DNA of 64,000 nucleotides from Caballeronia sordidicola (lineage in GTDB: Bacteria > Pseudomonadota > Gammaproteobacteria > Burkholderiales > Burkholderiaceae): assembly GCF_002220365.1 (NCBI RefSeq), contig NZ_MTHB01000275.1:1-64000 (forward strand), read 5' to 3'. This document shows, one piece after another, positions 1 through 7,662 of this stretch; positions within the stretch are counted from its first letter, which is position 1, and the number at the start of each line of letters is the position of its first letter. A program made the position numbers and the translations under genes. The notes beneath the pieces were generated by a model. It had not been told where the DNA came from. It saw only the letters and a list, made by a program, of their open reading frames with translations, and searched no databases.

Positions 1-21
1 CGGCGGGATGATTTCCCGCCG
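1..21. terminator. Hairpin at window edge
   Basis: Seven-base arms (CGGCGGG and CCCGCCG) enclose a 7-base loop. No T-run follows inside the window, so this may be the end of a terminator for a gene lying outside it. Its role cannot be settled from what is visible. Confidence 0.3.
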
Positions 22-71
22 CGCGTCGTCGGTACAATGATTCATCATAAAAATGGCCGCAGGCAGCGCAG

Positions 72-704
72 ATGATTCGAGTGTTGATAGCGGACGACCA
101 CGCCATTGTGCGAAGCGGATTCCGGCAGTTTGTCGCCGATGAACCCGACATGGAAGTTGCCGCCGAAGCGTCCACCGGTGACGAAACCATCGCGCTCGTG
201 CGCGCAAGCGCATTCGACGTCGTGTTGCTGGACATCGCGATGCCGGATAAGAACGGCATCGACACCTTGCGCGTGATCAAGCAGCTTCGCCCGGAGCAGG
301 GCGTGCTGATGCTGTCGGGTTATCCGGAAAGCCAGTACGCGATCAACCTGCTGCGCGCCGGCGCCAACGGGTATCTGAACAAGGACGCGGCGCCCGACGA
401 AATCGTGCGGGCAATCCGGACGGTGGCGCGGGGCCACCGCTACTTGTCGGAGTTCATTGCCGACGCACTCGCCGACAAGCTCGAAAAACCCGCAACCGAG
501 CGGCCGCACGAAGCCTTGTCCGAGCGGGAGTTCCAGATTTTTTGCAAGCTCGCGGGCGGCCAGATTCCGACCGAGATAGCGGAGGAGCTGCATTTATCGG
601 TGAAGACGATCAGCACGTATCGCGCACGCGTTCTGGAAAAAATGCGGCTCGCGAACAATGCCGATCTAACGTATTACGCGATCAAGAACGGCTTGATCGA
701 GTAG
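72..704 (+). CDS. NarL/FixJ-family response regulator
   Basis: A 210-residue two-domain transcription regulator. The receiver domain occupies about residues 1-120, with the acidic pair D8-D9 and the probable phospho-acceptor D54 (in VVLLDIAMPD). A LuxR-type helix-turn-helix follows at about residues 145-205 (LSEREFQIFCKLAGG, then SVKTISTYRARVLEKM). It should bind DNA when phosphorylated by a histidine kinase. No kinase gene lies beside it in the window; the partner may be upstream of position 1. A receiver-only protein follows after 4 bp, so the two are almost certainly co-transcribed. A TACAAT hexamer at 33-38 is a possible -10 but has no convincing -35. Family assignment is secure; target genes are unknown. 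Confidence 0.9.
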   Translation: MIRVLIADDHAIVRSGFRQFVADEPDMEVAAEASTGDETIALVRASAFDVVLLDIAMPDKNGIDTLRVIKQLRPEQGVLMLSGYPESQYAINLLRAGANGYLNKDAAPDEIVRAIRTVARGHRYLSEFIADALADKLEKPATERPHEALSEREFQIFCKLAGGQIPTEIAEELHLSVKTISTYRARVLEKMRLANNADLTYYAIKNGLIE

Positions 705-708
705 GAGG

Positions 709-1143
709 ATGCCCGCCGTGGGCCAACAAACGATCGTCGACAAAACCGGTCTCTCGCAGAAGCGGCCGCTGAGCGTGCTGTTGATCGAAGACTCGCCGTT
801 GATCCGGCGCAGCCTGGTGGAAGCGATCGACGCGTCCGGCGAACTGCAGGTCACCGCGTGGGCGGACACGCCCGAGACGGCGATCGGGCTGCTGGAAGCG
901 CAGGGATTCGATGCAGTCATTGTCGACCTGCAACTGAAGCACGGTTCCGGCGTCGAGGTGCTGGCGTATTTGCAGCGCACCGGCATGACCGATTCAACCT
1001 TCGCCGCCGTGCTCACGAATCATGCACTGCCGGCGTACCGTGAGCGTTGCCTGCAATACGGCGTGCGCCATTTCTTCGACAAATCCCTGGAATTCGACCG
1101 CGTTCTCGACGCGCTACATCATTACGCCCGCGCGCGGGAATAA
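709..1143 (+). CDS. Single-domain response regulator (receiver only)
   Basis: A 144-residue protein that is essentially one CheY-like receiver domain (about residues 20-140). Visible are the acidic pocket (LLIEDSP), the probable phospho-acceptor D73 (VIVDLQLKHGSG) and the conserved lysine near the end (FFDKSLEF). There is no output domain, so it probably acts by protein contact or as a phosphate sink/relay. The start is 4 bp after the stop of the upstream regulator and overlaps a GGAGG-like stretch (taggaggatg). Such pairs of a DNA-binding regulator and a stand-alone receiver usually belong to one phosphorelay. A specific function cannot be given. Confidence 0.85.
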   Translation: MPAVGQQTIVDKTGLSQKRPLSVLLIEDSPLIRRSLVEAIDASGELQVTAWADTPETAIGLLEAQGFDAVIVDLQLKHGSGVEVLAYLQRTGMTDSTFAAVLTNHALPAYRERCLQYGVRHFFDKSLEFDRVLDALHHYARARE

Positions 1144-1152
1144 GCGGGAATA

Positions 1153-1180
1153 CGCGGGATTAGTAGGGATTGATCCCGCG
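1153..1180. terminator. Hairpin between convergent genes
   Basis: An 8-bp perfect stem (CGCGGGAT/ATCCCGCG) with a 12-base loop lies between the receiver gene and the convergent MFS gene. It lacks a clear T-run on either strand, so it is a weak terminator candidate. Confidence 0.4.
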
Positions 1181-1198
1181 CCGTACGCCTGGCCGGAT

Positions 1199-2425
1199 TC
1201 AGACCTCTGCCTCAGGGGTTTTCGACCGGCTTCTCGAATGGCTCAAGCCGGCAAGCCCGGTGGCCACCAGTCCCGCGATACACACGCCGATCCATCCGAA
1301 CGCATGCCATGCAAGCGATGCGACAGCCGAGCCCACGGCGCCGCCGATGAAATAGACCACCATGTAGACGGTATTCACGCGGCTGCGTGCCTCGGGCTTG
1401 AGCGCATAGATTCTCGATTGATTCGATATCTGCGCGGCTTGCACACCGATATCGAGCACGATCACGCCGATCACCAGGCCCACGAGGCTGCGTCCTGACA
1501 GCGCGAACACCACGAACGAGACGGCCACGAGCACGATGCAGAGCGTTACCACCGCTCGCGGCCCGCGCTTGTCCGCCGACTTGCCGGCGAGCGGCGCGGC
1601 CAGCGCGCCCGCTGCACCGACAATGCCGAACAGGCCGGCCGCCTGTGGGCCGAGATGGAACGGCTCGCCCGCGAGCAGCAACGTGAGCACCGACCAGAAG
1701 ATGCTGAACGCCGCGAACAACGCGCCTCCGGTCATCGACGCCTCGCGCAGCGCCGGCGACTCGACCACGAGATGCCACATCGACACGAGCAGGCGGCCGT
1801 AGGGCAGCGTGGAAGTCGGCTTGCTGCGCGGCAGGCGCATGACCACGAGTACGGCGAGCGCGATGGTCGCGGCGACAGAGGCCCCATACACGGCTCGCCA
1901 GCCGAAATACTCCGCGACGAAACCCGAAACCGTGCGCGCGAGCAGGATGCCGATCAGCAAGCCGCTCATCACCGTGCCGACCGCGTGACCGCGTTGCGCT
2001 GGCGGCGCGAGTTCGGCGGCGAACGGCACGGCTTGCTGCGCGATGGTTGCCACGATACCGAGCGCCAGGCTCGCCGCGATCAGCACACCGAGCGTGGGCG
2101 CGGCCGTTGCCGCGACGAGTGCGAGGCCGAGCGCGGCCAGTTGCAGAAGGATGATCAGGCGGCGGTCGAAGCGATCGCCGAGCGGCGCCAGCAACAACAT
2201 GCCGATCGCATAGCCGAGTTGTGTGACCGCCGGCACCGCGCCGATCATCCCCGCGCTTTCCGGGAAGGACGCGCGAAAAGCTGCGAGCAGCGGTTGATTC
2301 GTATAGATATTCGCGACCGATACGCCTGCGATCGTCGCCAGGACGAGCAGTGTCGCCCGCGAGTAGTGCTGGTGGGGCTGGTGGTGCGGAGCGTGGGAAT
2401 TTGAATCGGTTGCGGCAGCGGACAT
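1199..2425 (-). CDS. MFS transporter (efflux type)
   Basis: A 408-residue polytopic membrane protein with about 12 hydrophobic segments starting near residue 24. Major-facilitator signatures are visible: the loop 2-3 motif (LAPLGDRFDRRLI, residues about 79-91) and a second copy in the C-terminal half (GKSADKRGPRAVV). The N-terminus is His-rich and cytoplasmic. The length and the early NIYTNQPLL segment fit the drug/sugar-efflux subfamilies, such as YnfM-like proteins, but the substrate cannot be read from sequence. It stands alone on the minus strand, convergent with the response regulators. Confidence 0.85.
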   Translation of the reverse strand: MSAAATDSNSHAPHHQPHQHYSRATLLVLATIAGVSVANIYTNQPLLAAFRASFPESAGMIGAVPAVTQLGYAIGMLLLAPLGDRFDRRLIILLQLAALGLALVAATAAPTLGVLIAASLALGIVATIAQQAVPFAAELAPPAQRGHAVGTVMSGLLIGILLARTVSGFVAEYFGWRAVYGASVAATIALAVLVVMRLPRSKPTSTLPYGRLLVSMWHLVVESPALREASMTGGALFAAFSIFWSVLTLLLAGEPFHLGPQAAGLFGIVGAAGALAAPLAGKSADKRGPRAVVTLCIVLVAVSFVVFALSGRSLVGLVIGVIVLDIGVQAAQISNQSRIYALKPEARSRVNTVYMVVYFIGGAVGSAVASLAWHAFGWIGVCIAGLVATGLAGLSHSRSRSKTPEAEV

Positions 2426-2605
2426 GGGCGAGGGCTCGAGGATTCAAAGCGTGAAGCGAGCCGCTGATGATACTAAAGACGACGGGGGGCCGCTGGCCGC
2501 GGCGGGCATGTCCGGTGTTCGTCGCTACATGAGCCGCTACATGAGCAAGTCCGTGCGTTCATTGACGCGTCGACTAAGCACATCTTCCGGACTTGATGGA
2601 AAACC

Positions 2606-2977
2606 TTACTCCGGCTCGTCGGCGCCCGGCTTCAGCGGGTATTTTTCCGCGAGAGCTGCCGGTGTCAGCCACTGGAACGTCTTGAGCTTGTCGTCTTCGA
2701 ACGTGCATTCGACGGCTGCCTGCACCTGAATCGAGGTTGTCTTGATTGGGGTCACGCCCGCCGGTGGAATCTCCTTGGTGTAGCTGCCTTCAACCACCAC
2801 ACGCGTGCCTTGGTACGAGACGCGCGGTATTTCGTAGCTCAGCCTGGGCTGCGAGGCTGGATAGGTCTCGATCATCTTGGCCTTGCACTCCTGGCCATTG
2901 CGGTACGGGGTCGTGCAGCCTGCAGTGCAGATAAGAACGGCAGCAGCGGCCACCGCATAAAAGGTTCGATGTTTCAT
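2606..2977 (-). CDS. Small lipoprotein, function unknown
   Basis: A 123-residue protein with a lipoprotein signal peptide: MKHR, a hydrophobic core (FYAVAAAAVLICTAG) and a lipobox ending at Cys20 (TAGC). The mature part begins TTPYRNGQECKAKMIETYP and holds alternating polar/hydrophobic stretches typical of a small beta-sandwich; a second Cys occurs near the N-terminus and another near residue 90. It is likely anchored in the outer membrane facing the periplasm. No close family was recognised. An SOS-type LexA box lies about 180 bp upstream of its start. Confidence 0.75.
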   Translation of the reverse strand: MKHRTFYAVAAAAVLICTAGCTTPYRNGQECKAKMIETYPASQPRLSYEIPRVSYQGTRVVVEGSYTKEIPPAGVTPIKTTSIQVQAAVECTFEDDKLKTFQWLTPAALAEKYPLKPGADEPE

Positions 2978-3154
2978 GATGGCTCGCGCTAGGTAGGACG
3001 CGCAGTCTACTTCAGTCGGTTAGGCGAAGACAGGATGACTGGCGGTTTCGGCATCGATAAAACGGGTCTGCTGTGCGCAATCGGCGCTTCTCTCGTTTCC
3101 TTTCAGCCAGGCCAAATGAAATCCGGGAAGGTGCGCAACGGCGCTGATACGCTT

Positions 3155-3170
3155 CTGTATGAATATACAG
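3155..3170. promoter_or_regulatory. LexA (SOS) box without an obvious target
   Basis: CTGTATGAATATACAG is an exact CTGT-N8-ACAG palindrome with an AT-rich centre, the form used by E. coli and many beta-proteobacterial LexA proteins. No plausible gene starts just downstream on the plus strand. On the minus strand the nearest start is the lipoprotein at 2977, and the tRNA-Leu gene lies on the other side. Confidence 0.55.
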
Positions 3171-3242
3171 TGATCATCGCGTTGATCCTCGCCCGGCAGA
3201 AAACCATCCCATTCGTTCAGGGACGCTTGATCAATCTGATGC

Positions 3243-3327
3243 TGGTAGCGGGGACCGGACTTGAACCGGCAAGCCGTTAGGCGGCGGATTTTAAGTCCGC
3301 TATGTTTACCAATTTCATCACCCCGCC
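3243..3327 (-). tRNA. tRNA-Leu (anticodon UAA)
   Basis: The minus strand folds as an 85-nt class II tRNA. The acceptor stem is GGCGGGG/CCCCGCT with a G-U first pair and the CCA end is encoded. The anticodon stem is GCGGA/TCCGC around loop CTTAAAA, giving anticodon TAA. A variable arm (GCC..GGC) and a T-arm with TTCAAGT follow. The long variable arm and anticodon identify leucine. Confidence 0.95.
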
Positions 3328-3632
3328 AAGCGGACGGGATTCTACCATCGGACGGCGGGCGGGCCAATCCAGGCAGCCGCCAGCGTTCTGCGTCTGCCCG
3401 CTTGCCGGCGATCGCGGAACCGGTTTTCATCGTTCGCATCAATCCTCCAGCCAGCTTTCGCCGGATTGCGCCGGACAGAAACCGAAAAATTATTTTCCCC
3501 ACCCGCATCCATTTGAACTCAGGCTCGCGTATTCAGGTACATGAAAATCCGCCGTCGCTGAGTGGCGGGATCAAAGAGTCAGAATCAAAGAGTCAGAATC
3601 ACGAGATGGCCCATCGATGTCAGGAGGCGAGT

Positions 3633-3755
3633 ATGAAAGACGTTTCTATCGGCGCATGGCGTGAACGGACGCGTCTGGGACTCGGGCTGGCAATTCTCGC
3701 GGCCGGTGCGGGATTGCAACTGCTGCAATGGCTTCACGCCTGCGTTCCGGGATAA
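3633..3755 (+). CDS. 40-residue single-pass membrane protein
   Basis: A short reading frame preceded by a strong ribosome site (CAGGAGG, 5 bases before ATG). The product begins MKDVSIGAWRERTRLGLGLA. A positively charged stretch (residues 8-14) is followed by one hydrophobic helix at about residues 15-34 and a short tail (LHACVPG). The charge pattern predicts the N-terminus in the cytoplasm. A stem-loop with a T-rich tail follows at 3770-3816, which supports an independent transcription unit. No family was recognised; small inner-membrane proteins of this size often modulate transporters or stress responses, but nothing here tells which. Confidence 0.55.
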   Translation: MKDVSIGAWRERTRLGLGLAILAAGAGLQLLQWLHACVPG

Positions 3756-3769
3756 CGTCCGAAGTTTCC

Positions 3770-3816
3770 TGGTGTATGGATGCAGCGCATTACATCGATA
3801 CACCACGACGTCTTTT
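3770..3816 (+). terminator. Probable terminator after the small membrane ORF
   Basis: An 8-bp inverted repeat (TGGTGTAT at 3770-3777, ATACACCA at 3798-3805) contains an inner ATGC/GCAT stem and is followed by a T-rich stretch (TCTTTTCTCTC). Confidence 0.45.
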
Positions 3817-3932
3817 CTCTCGTTCACGCTAAATCGACAACGCCAGGTTGCTCGCGCATAATTTGCTGCGCGCGGCCGGAATGGGTCTGTAGACCCCGGC
3901 GTTGAAACGACGAAGCACAAGAAAGGACGAGG

Positions 3933-4514
3933 ATGGGGACGAATCGGATCGAGGCATTCAGCGACGGCGTGATCGCCATCATCATTACAATCATGGTGCT
4001 GGAACTCAAGGTGCCGCACGGCGCCGATCTGGCTGCGCTCAGCGCGCTCGGTCCCGTGTTTTGCGCCTATGTGCTGAGTTTCGTGTATGTCGGCATCTAC
4101 TGGAACAACCATCACCACCTGATGCACGCAGCCCAACGCGTCAATGGCAGCGTCCTGTGGGCAAACCTCCATGTGCTGTTCTGGCTGTCGCTGTTGCCGT
4201 TCGCGACCAACTGGATGGGCGAGAACCACCTGGCGTCCTGGCCCACCGCGCTCTACGGCTTCGATCTCTTCATGACGGCGGTCGCGTGGTACATCCTCAC
4301 GCGCGCGTTGATCAGCCTCCATGGCGCCAACTCCATGCTGGAGCGGGCAATTGGTGCAGATCGCAAGGGGAAGATTTCAGTGGTCTTATATCTCGTCGCC
4401 ATCGTCGCCTCGTTTTGGGAGCCATGGGTTGCCGCGGCCTTATACGCGATCGTGGCGGTCGTATGGCTCGTCCCCGACCGGCGCGTGGAGAAAGTACTGC
4501 TGACGCAAGAGTAA
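3933..4514 (+). CDS. TMEM175-family (DUF1211) membrane protein
   Basis: A 193-residue integral membrane protein. The first helix carries the family hallmark RIEAFSDGVIAIIITIMVLE (residues 5-24), matching the FSD motif that lines the pore of TMEM175 potassium channels. Conserved histidines and tryptophan in the second segment (YWNNHHHLMH) and about six hydrophobic helices also fit. Bacterial members form tetrameric potassium-permeable channels; that activity here is inferred from family membership. The gene stands alone, with a weak upstream ribosome site (aggacgagg). Confidence 0.9.
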   Translation: MGTNRIEAFSDGVIAIIITIMVLELKVPHGADLAALSALGPVFCAYVLSFVYVGIYWNNHHHLMHAAQRVNGSVLWANLHVLFWLSLLPFATNWMGENHLASWPTALYGFDLFMTAVAWYILTRALISLHGANSMLERAIGADRKGKISVVLYLVAIVASFWEPWVAAALYAIVAVVWLVPDRRVEKVLLTQE

Positions 4515-4588
4515 CCGCCTGCGCCACGGTGATTTCATCGACATGAACAGTGCTACGCTCGGGCCATAAAGTCCTGCGAGCGAAGCCC

Positions 4589-5053
4589 ATGTCACCTGTC
4601 ATCCGCATCGGCATCATCTCCGATACCCACAATCTCGTGCGCCCCGAGGCGCTCGATGCGTTGCGCGGCTGCGAGCACATCATTCACGCCGGCGATATTT
4701 GTAATCCCACTGTCCTCGATACGCTCAACGAACTCGCACCTGTCACCGCGGTCCGCGGCAATAACGACTCGGGTGCACGGATCGACGACCTGCCGCAAGC
4801 GCTGACGTTTCATATCGGCGATACGGCGATTCATCTCGTCCACGACATAGCTGACGTTCCGAAGCGACTCGATGGTATCGACGTGGTCGTGACCGGCCAT
4901 TCGCACAAGCCTTTGATCGAGCGCCGCGGCGCGACGCTGTTCGTCAATCCGGGAAGCGCCGGGCCGCGTCGATTCAAGTTGCCGGTGACGCTGGGCATCA
5001 TGCTGATCGACAAGGGCGAGCTGCAGGTCGAGATCGTGCGGCTGATCGAGTGA
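4589..5053 (+). CDS. YfcE/MJ0936-type metallophosphoesterase
   Basis: A 154-residue calcineurin-like phosphoesterase. The metal-binding motifs occur in the expected order: ISDTHN near the N-terminus, HAGDIC, RGNND and TGHSHKP, with a final NPGSAGPRR. Family members are small Mn2+-dependent phosphodiesterases acting in the cytoplasm; the natural substrate is often unknown. The frame could open at 4550, but the ATG at 4589 puts the first beta-strand (VIRIGIISDTH) at the usual position. It ends just before a strong bidirectional terminator. Confidence 0.9.
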   Translation: MSPVIRIGIISDTHNLVRPEALDALRGCEHIIHAGDICNPTVLDTLNELAPVTAVRGNNDSGARIDDLPQALTFHIGDTAIHLVHDIADVPKRLDGIDVVVTGHSHKPLIERRGATLFVNPGSAGPRRFKLPVTLGIMLIDKGELQVEIVRLIE

Positions 5054-5100
5054 ATGGCGGGCCCAGCGCCGGCTCCGCTTCGAGCGGTAAGCAAACAGCA

Positions 5101-5137
5101 AAGAGGCCATCCAACGTTAGCTGGATGGCCTCTTTCT
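5101..5137. terminator. Bidirectional terminator
   Basis: A near-perfect hairpin (AAGAGGCCATCCA, loop of 8, TGGATGGCCTCTTT) with A-rich and T-rich flanks lies between the convergent phosphoesterase and ProP-like genes and can serve both. Confidence 0.9.
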
Positions 5138-5178
5138 TCAACAAGCGTCGATCAGCTCGATGACGAGCTTGATGACGG

Positions 5179-6645
5179 TTATGCGTGTGCGGTCGCTTCC
5201 GGCATCCGGTCATCCATTTCGGCCGCCTGCCGCACACCGCGCAGCACGGCATGCGCTTCCGAGCGCGAACCCACGCATGGCGGCGAACCCTTCAGCGGTT
5301 GCCTCGCCGTCTCATGGAGCGCGAGCACCGAGACAATTCCGATCACCGATGCCCCCATCAGGTAGTACGCCGGCATCATCAGGTTTCCCGTCGATGAAAC
5401 CAGCCAAGCCGTCACCAGCGGCGTCGTGCCGCCGAACAGCGAAACCGATACGTTGAAGCCGATCGCAAGCGCACCGTAGCGGATCTTGGTGGGGAAGAGC
5501 GCGGGTAATGCGGACGGCATGGCGCCGGTGAAACACGAAAGCAACACGCCGAGAATCAGCATGCCACCGAAGATTGGCAGCATGGTGCCCATGCGGATCA
5601 GCGTCAGCGCGGGCATCGACAACAGCAGCAGCCCGACGCATCCGAACAGCATCACCGGCTTGCGCCCGATCTTGTCCGACAGATGGCCGGCACCCAGCGT
5701 CATCGGCATCATCAACACCATGACAATCAGCACGATGAAAAGCCCGGCCGTTTCGTTGAATTGCAGCGTAGCGGACAGATAACTCGGCAGATAAGAAAGC
5801 GCCATGTAATCGGTCACGTTGAAAATCAGGACGAGCCCGACGCATTGCAGCATCGGCTTCCACTGCTTGATCAACATATCGCGGAACTGGTCTTTGGGCG
5901 TGCTGTGTGCTTCGCTTTCGCGTTTGTTGGCCTCGCGCTGGAACGCAGGCGTTTCTTCGAGCTTCAGCCGGATATACAAGCCGATCAGCCCCAGCGGTCC
6001 CGCGATCAGGAACGGAATGCGCCATCCCCACGACAGCAGCGATTGCTCCGACATTGTCGCGGTCAGCACGGCTACACAGCCCGCGCCGAGCACATAGCCC
6101 ACGAGCGTGCCGAATTCCAGGAAGCTACCCAGGAACCCGCGCCGCTTGTCCGGTGCGAATTCCGCGATGAACGTTGCAGCGCCGCCATACTCACCGCCCG
6201 TCGAAAAGCCCTGCAGCAAACGCGCGGCGAGCAACAGGACCGGCGCAAAAATGCCAATGCTTCCATAAGCTGGAATCAGGCCGATGCAAAACGTGCCGAC
6301 CGCCATCATGATCATGGTCATCGCGAGCACGCGCTTGCGGCCGATGCGATCTCCCAGCGGCCCGAACACCATGCCGCCAAGCGGGCGCACGAGAAACGCC
6401 GCCGCGAACGTCCCGAACGTGGCGATCAGTTGCGCTCCGGGATTGCTCGACGGGAAGAACACTTTGCCCAGCGTCACCGCGATATAGCTGTAGACGCCGA
6501 AATCGAACCATTCCATTGCATTGCCGATCGCCATCGCGCCGACTGCGCGCTTGAGCAGCGATTTATCGACGATGGTGATGTCGTCGAGCGACAGGGTTTT
6601 TTCGGGTTGGGGTTGTCGCCCGCGGCTGTCATTCGGTGTTGCCAT
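5179..6645 (-). CDS. proP: ProP-like MHS-family proton symporter
   Basis: A 488-residue 12-helix transporter of the metabolite:H+ symporter branch of the MFS. The N-terminal half closely resembles E. coli ProP (AIGNAMEWFDFGVYSYIA, RPLGGMVFGPLGDRIGRKR, GGEYGGAATFIAEF, WGWRIPFLIAGPLGLIGLY). It probably imports proline, betaine or a related zwitterion or carboxylate. The start was set at 6645 because GGAG lies 9-12 bases upstream and the ProP-like N-terminus begins there. The C-terminal tail is not the antiparallel coiled coil that tunes E. coli ProP to osmolality, so osmotic gating may differ. About 580 bp of unassigned DNA lie upstream. Confidence 0.85.
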   Translation of the reverse strand: MATPNDSRGRQPQPEKTLSLDDITIVDKSLLKRAVGAMAIGNAMEWFDFGVYSYIAVTLGKVFFPSSNPGAQLIATFGTFAAAFLVRPLGGMVFGPLGDRIGRKRVLAMTMIMMAVGTFCIGLIPAYGSIGIFAPVLLLAARLLQGFSTGGEYGGAATFIAEFAPDKRRGFLGSFLEFGTLVGYVLGAGCVAVLTATMSEQSLLSWGWRIPFLIAGPLGLIGLYIRLKLEETPAFQREANKRESEAHSTPKDQFRDMLIKQWKPMLQCVGLVLIFNVTDYMALSYLPSYLSATLQFNETAGLFIVLIVMVLMMPMTLGAGHLSDKIGRKPVMLFGCVGLLLLSMPALTLIRMGTMLPIFGGMLILGVLLSCFTGAMPSALPALFPTKIRYGALAIGFNVSVSLFGGTTPLVTAWLVSSTGNLMMPAYYLMGASVIGIVSVLALHETARQPLKGSPPCVGSRSEAHAVLRGVRQAAEMDDRMPEATAHA

Positions 6646-7230
6646 GAAGAGAAGCTCCAGGTTGTTGCCGATCCGCCCTTGGGACGGGTCGGCGTGCGCT
6701 TGAGCGCACGTTGCCGGGAAAAGTGCAGTTTCGCGACGAGGCGAATTCCAGTGCATGCACTGAAAGCAGGGGCCGCACGCTGAGCGCATAGGAAAACATG
6801 CGCTGACGGTGCGATGGACAATGCCAATGCCTCGCGCCGATGTCGCGAAATGACACTTCATAAGTGATGCACGATTAATACGGGTAGCGCAGGTACTTCG
6901 GGGATAGATGGCTGGACGCAGCTGATTTGGGGCAACGGAGGCGCGGGAAGCGCTGCGATCCGGTTGCGTGCTGTGTCACGGATTGAGAAGGCTTGAGAAC
7001 AACTTGTCCGCAGGCAAATCCAGACCCGGGGAAGCCTTCACAACCACTCGCCGATATCTTTGCATGGTTGCTTGAAAGAATGCTCCAAGCGGGTCATTGC
7101 TAAGAAATTGACTTTGAATTGCAGTTGGAAAGAAGGAGATGATAGCACGATGCAAGACGATCCGCAAACCGGGGCGTGGGGAAGGGCGCTTAGGGGGCGC
7201 TCGTGCCCGTTCGCAAAACTCGCGAAAAGA
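6646..7230. other. Long intergenic region, no supported gene
   Basis: About 585 bp between the ProP-like gene and the YggX terminator. It should contain the promoter of the ProP-like gene. Short frames occur but none has both a ribosome site and protein-like composition; one with AAGGAG nearby (near 7140) reads through the YggX terminator. Confidence 0.5.
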
Positions 7231-7259
7231 AAAAGCCGGCCTTGAAACGGCCGGCTTTT
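7231..7259 (-). terminator. Terminator of yggX
   Basis: A perfect 11-bp stem (AAAAGCCGGCC/GGCCGGCTTTT) with a 7-base loop, placed 26 bp after the yggX stop codon. On the minus strand it ends in a T-run. Confidence 0.85.
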
Positions 7260-7284
7260 CATTGTCAGAAAACAACTCGTCCGA

Positions 7285-7560
7285 TCAGCTAGGTGTTGGC
7301 GGCACGTAGCCTTGAGCGGTGTCGGCGCCTTCGCCGAAAAAGTACTTTTCCGTTTGTTTCAGCAGGTACTGGCGTGCGCGCGGATCAGCCATGTTCAGGC
7401 GGTTTTCGTTGATCAGCATGGTTTGCTGCTTGAGCCAGCCCTGCCATGCTTCCTTCGAAATCGTTTCGTAGATCCGTTTGCCGAGTTCTCCCGGCAGCGG
7501 CGGAAAGTCGAGTCCTTCGGCTTCCTTGCCGAGTTTCGCGCATTGAATCGTTCGGGCCAT
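7285..7560 (-). CDS. yggX: YggX, Fe(II)-trafficking/oxidative damage protection protein
   Basis: A 91-residue cytoplasmic protein that matches YggX throughout. The N-terminus [19 protein letters not shown] carries the conserved Cys7, and [19 protein letters not shown] and [15 protein letters not shown] follow. YggX limits oxidative damage to labile Fe-S clusters and is thought to handle ferrous iron. The ATG at 7560 was chosen because AGGAG lies 8-12 bases before it; the frame extends 24 codons upstream without support. argA lies 102 bp upstream on the same strand, so the two may be co-transcribed. Confidence 0.95.
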   Translation of the reverse strand: MARTIQCAKLGKEAEGLDFPPLPGELGKRIYETISKEAWQGWLKQQTMLINENRLNMADPRARQYLLKQTEKYFFGEGADTAQGYVPPTPS

Positions 7561-7662
7561 CTGTATTTCTCCTGTAGCGGGGTAACTGGACGCCTCGCGT
7601 TGGGCAGGCGATCGGGTCATCTTCGATCGCACTCGCAGCCGGACGGACGTCTCGAAATAAGC

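Noticed and set aside
3020-3508. Minus-strand frame of 162 codons
   Set aside because: It runs through the tRNA-Leu gene and has no ribosome site or protein family match.
7140-7245. Short frame with AAGGAG near its start, upstream of yggX
   Set aside because: It reads into the yggX terminator and has no conserved content; the spacing to the ribosome site is also poor for the first ATG.
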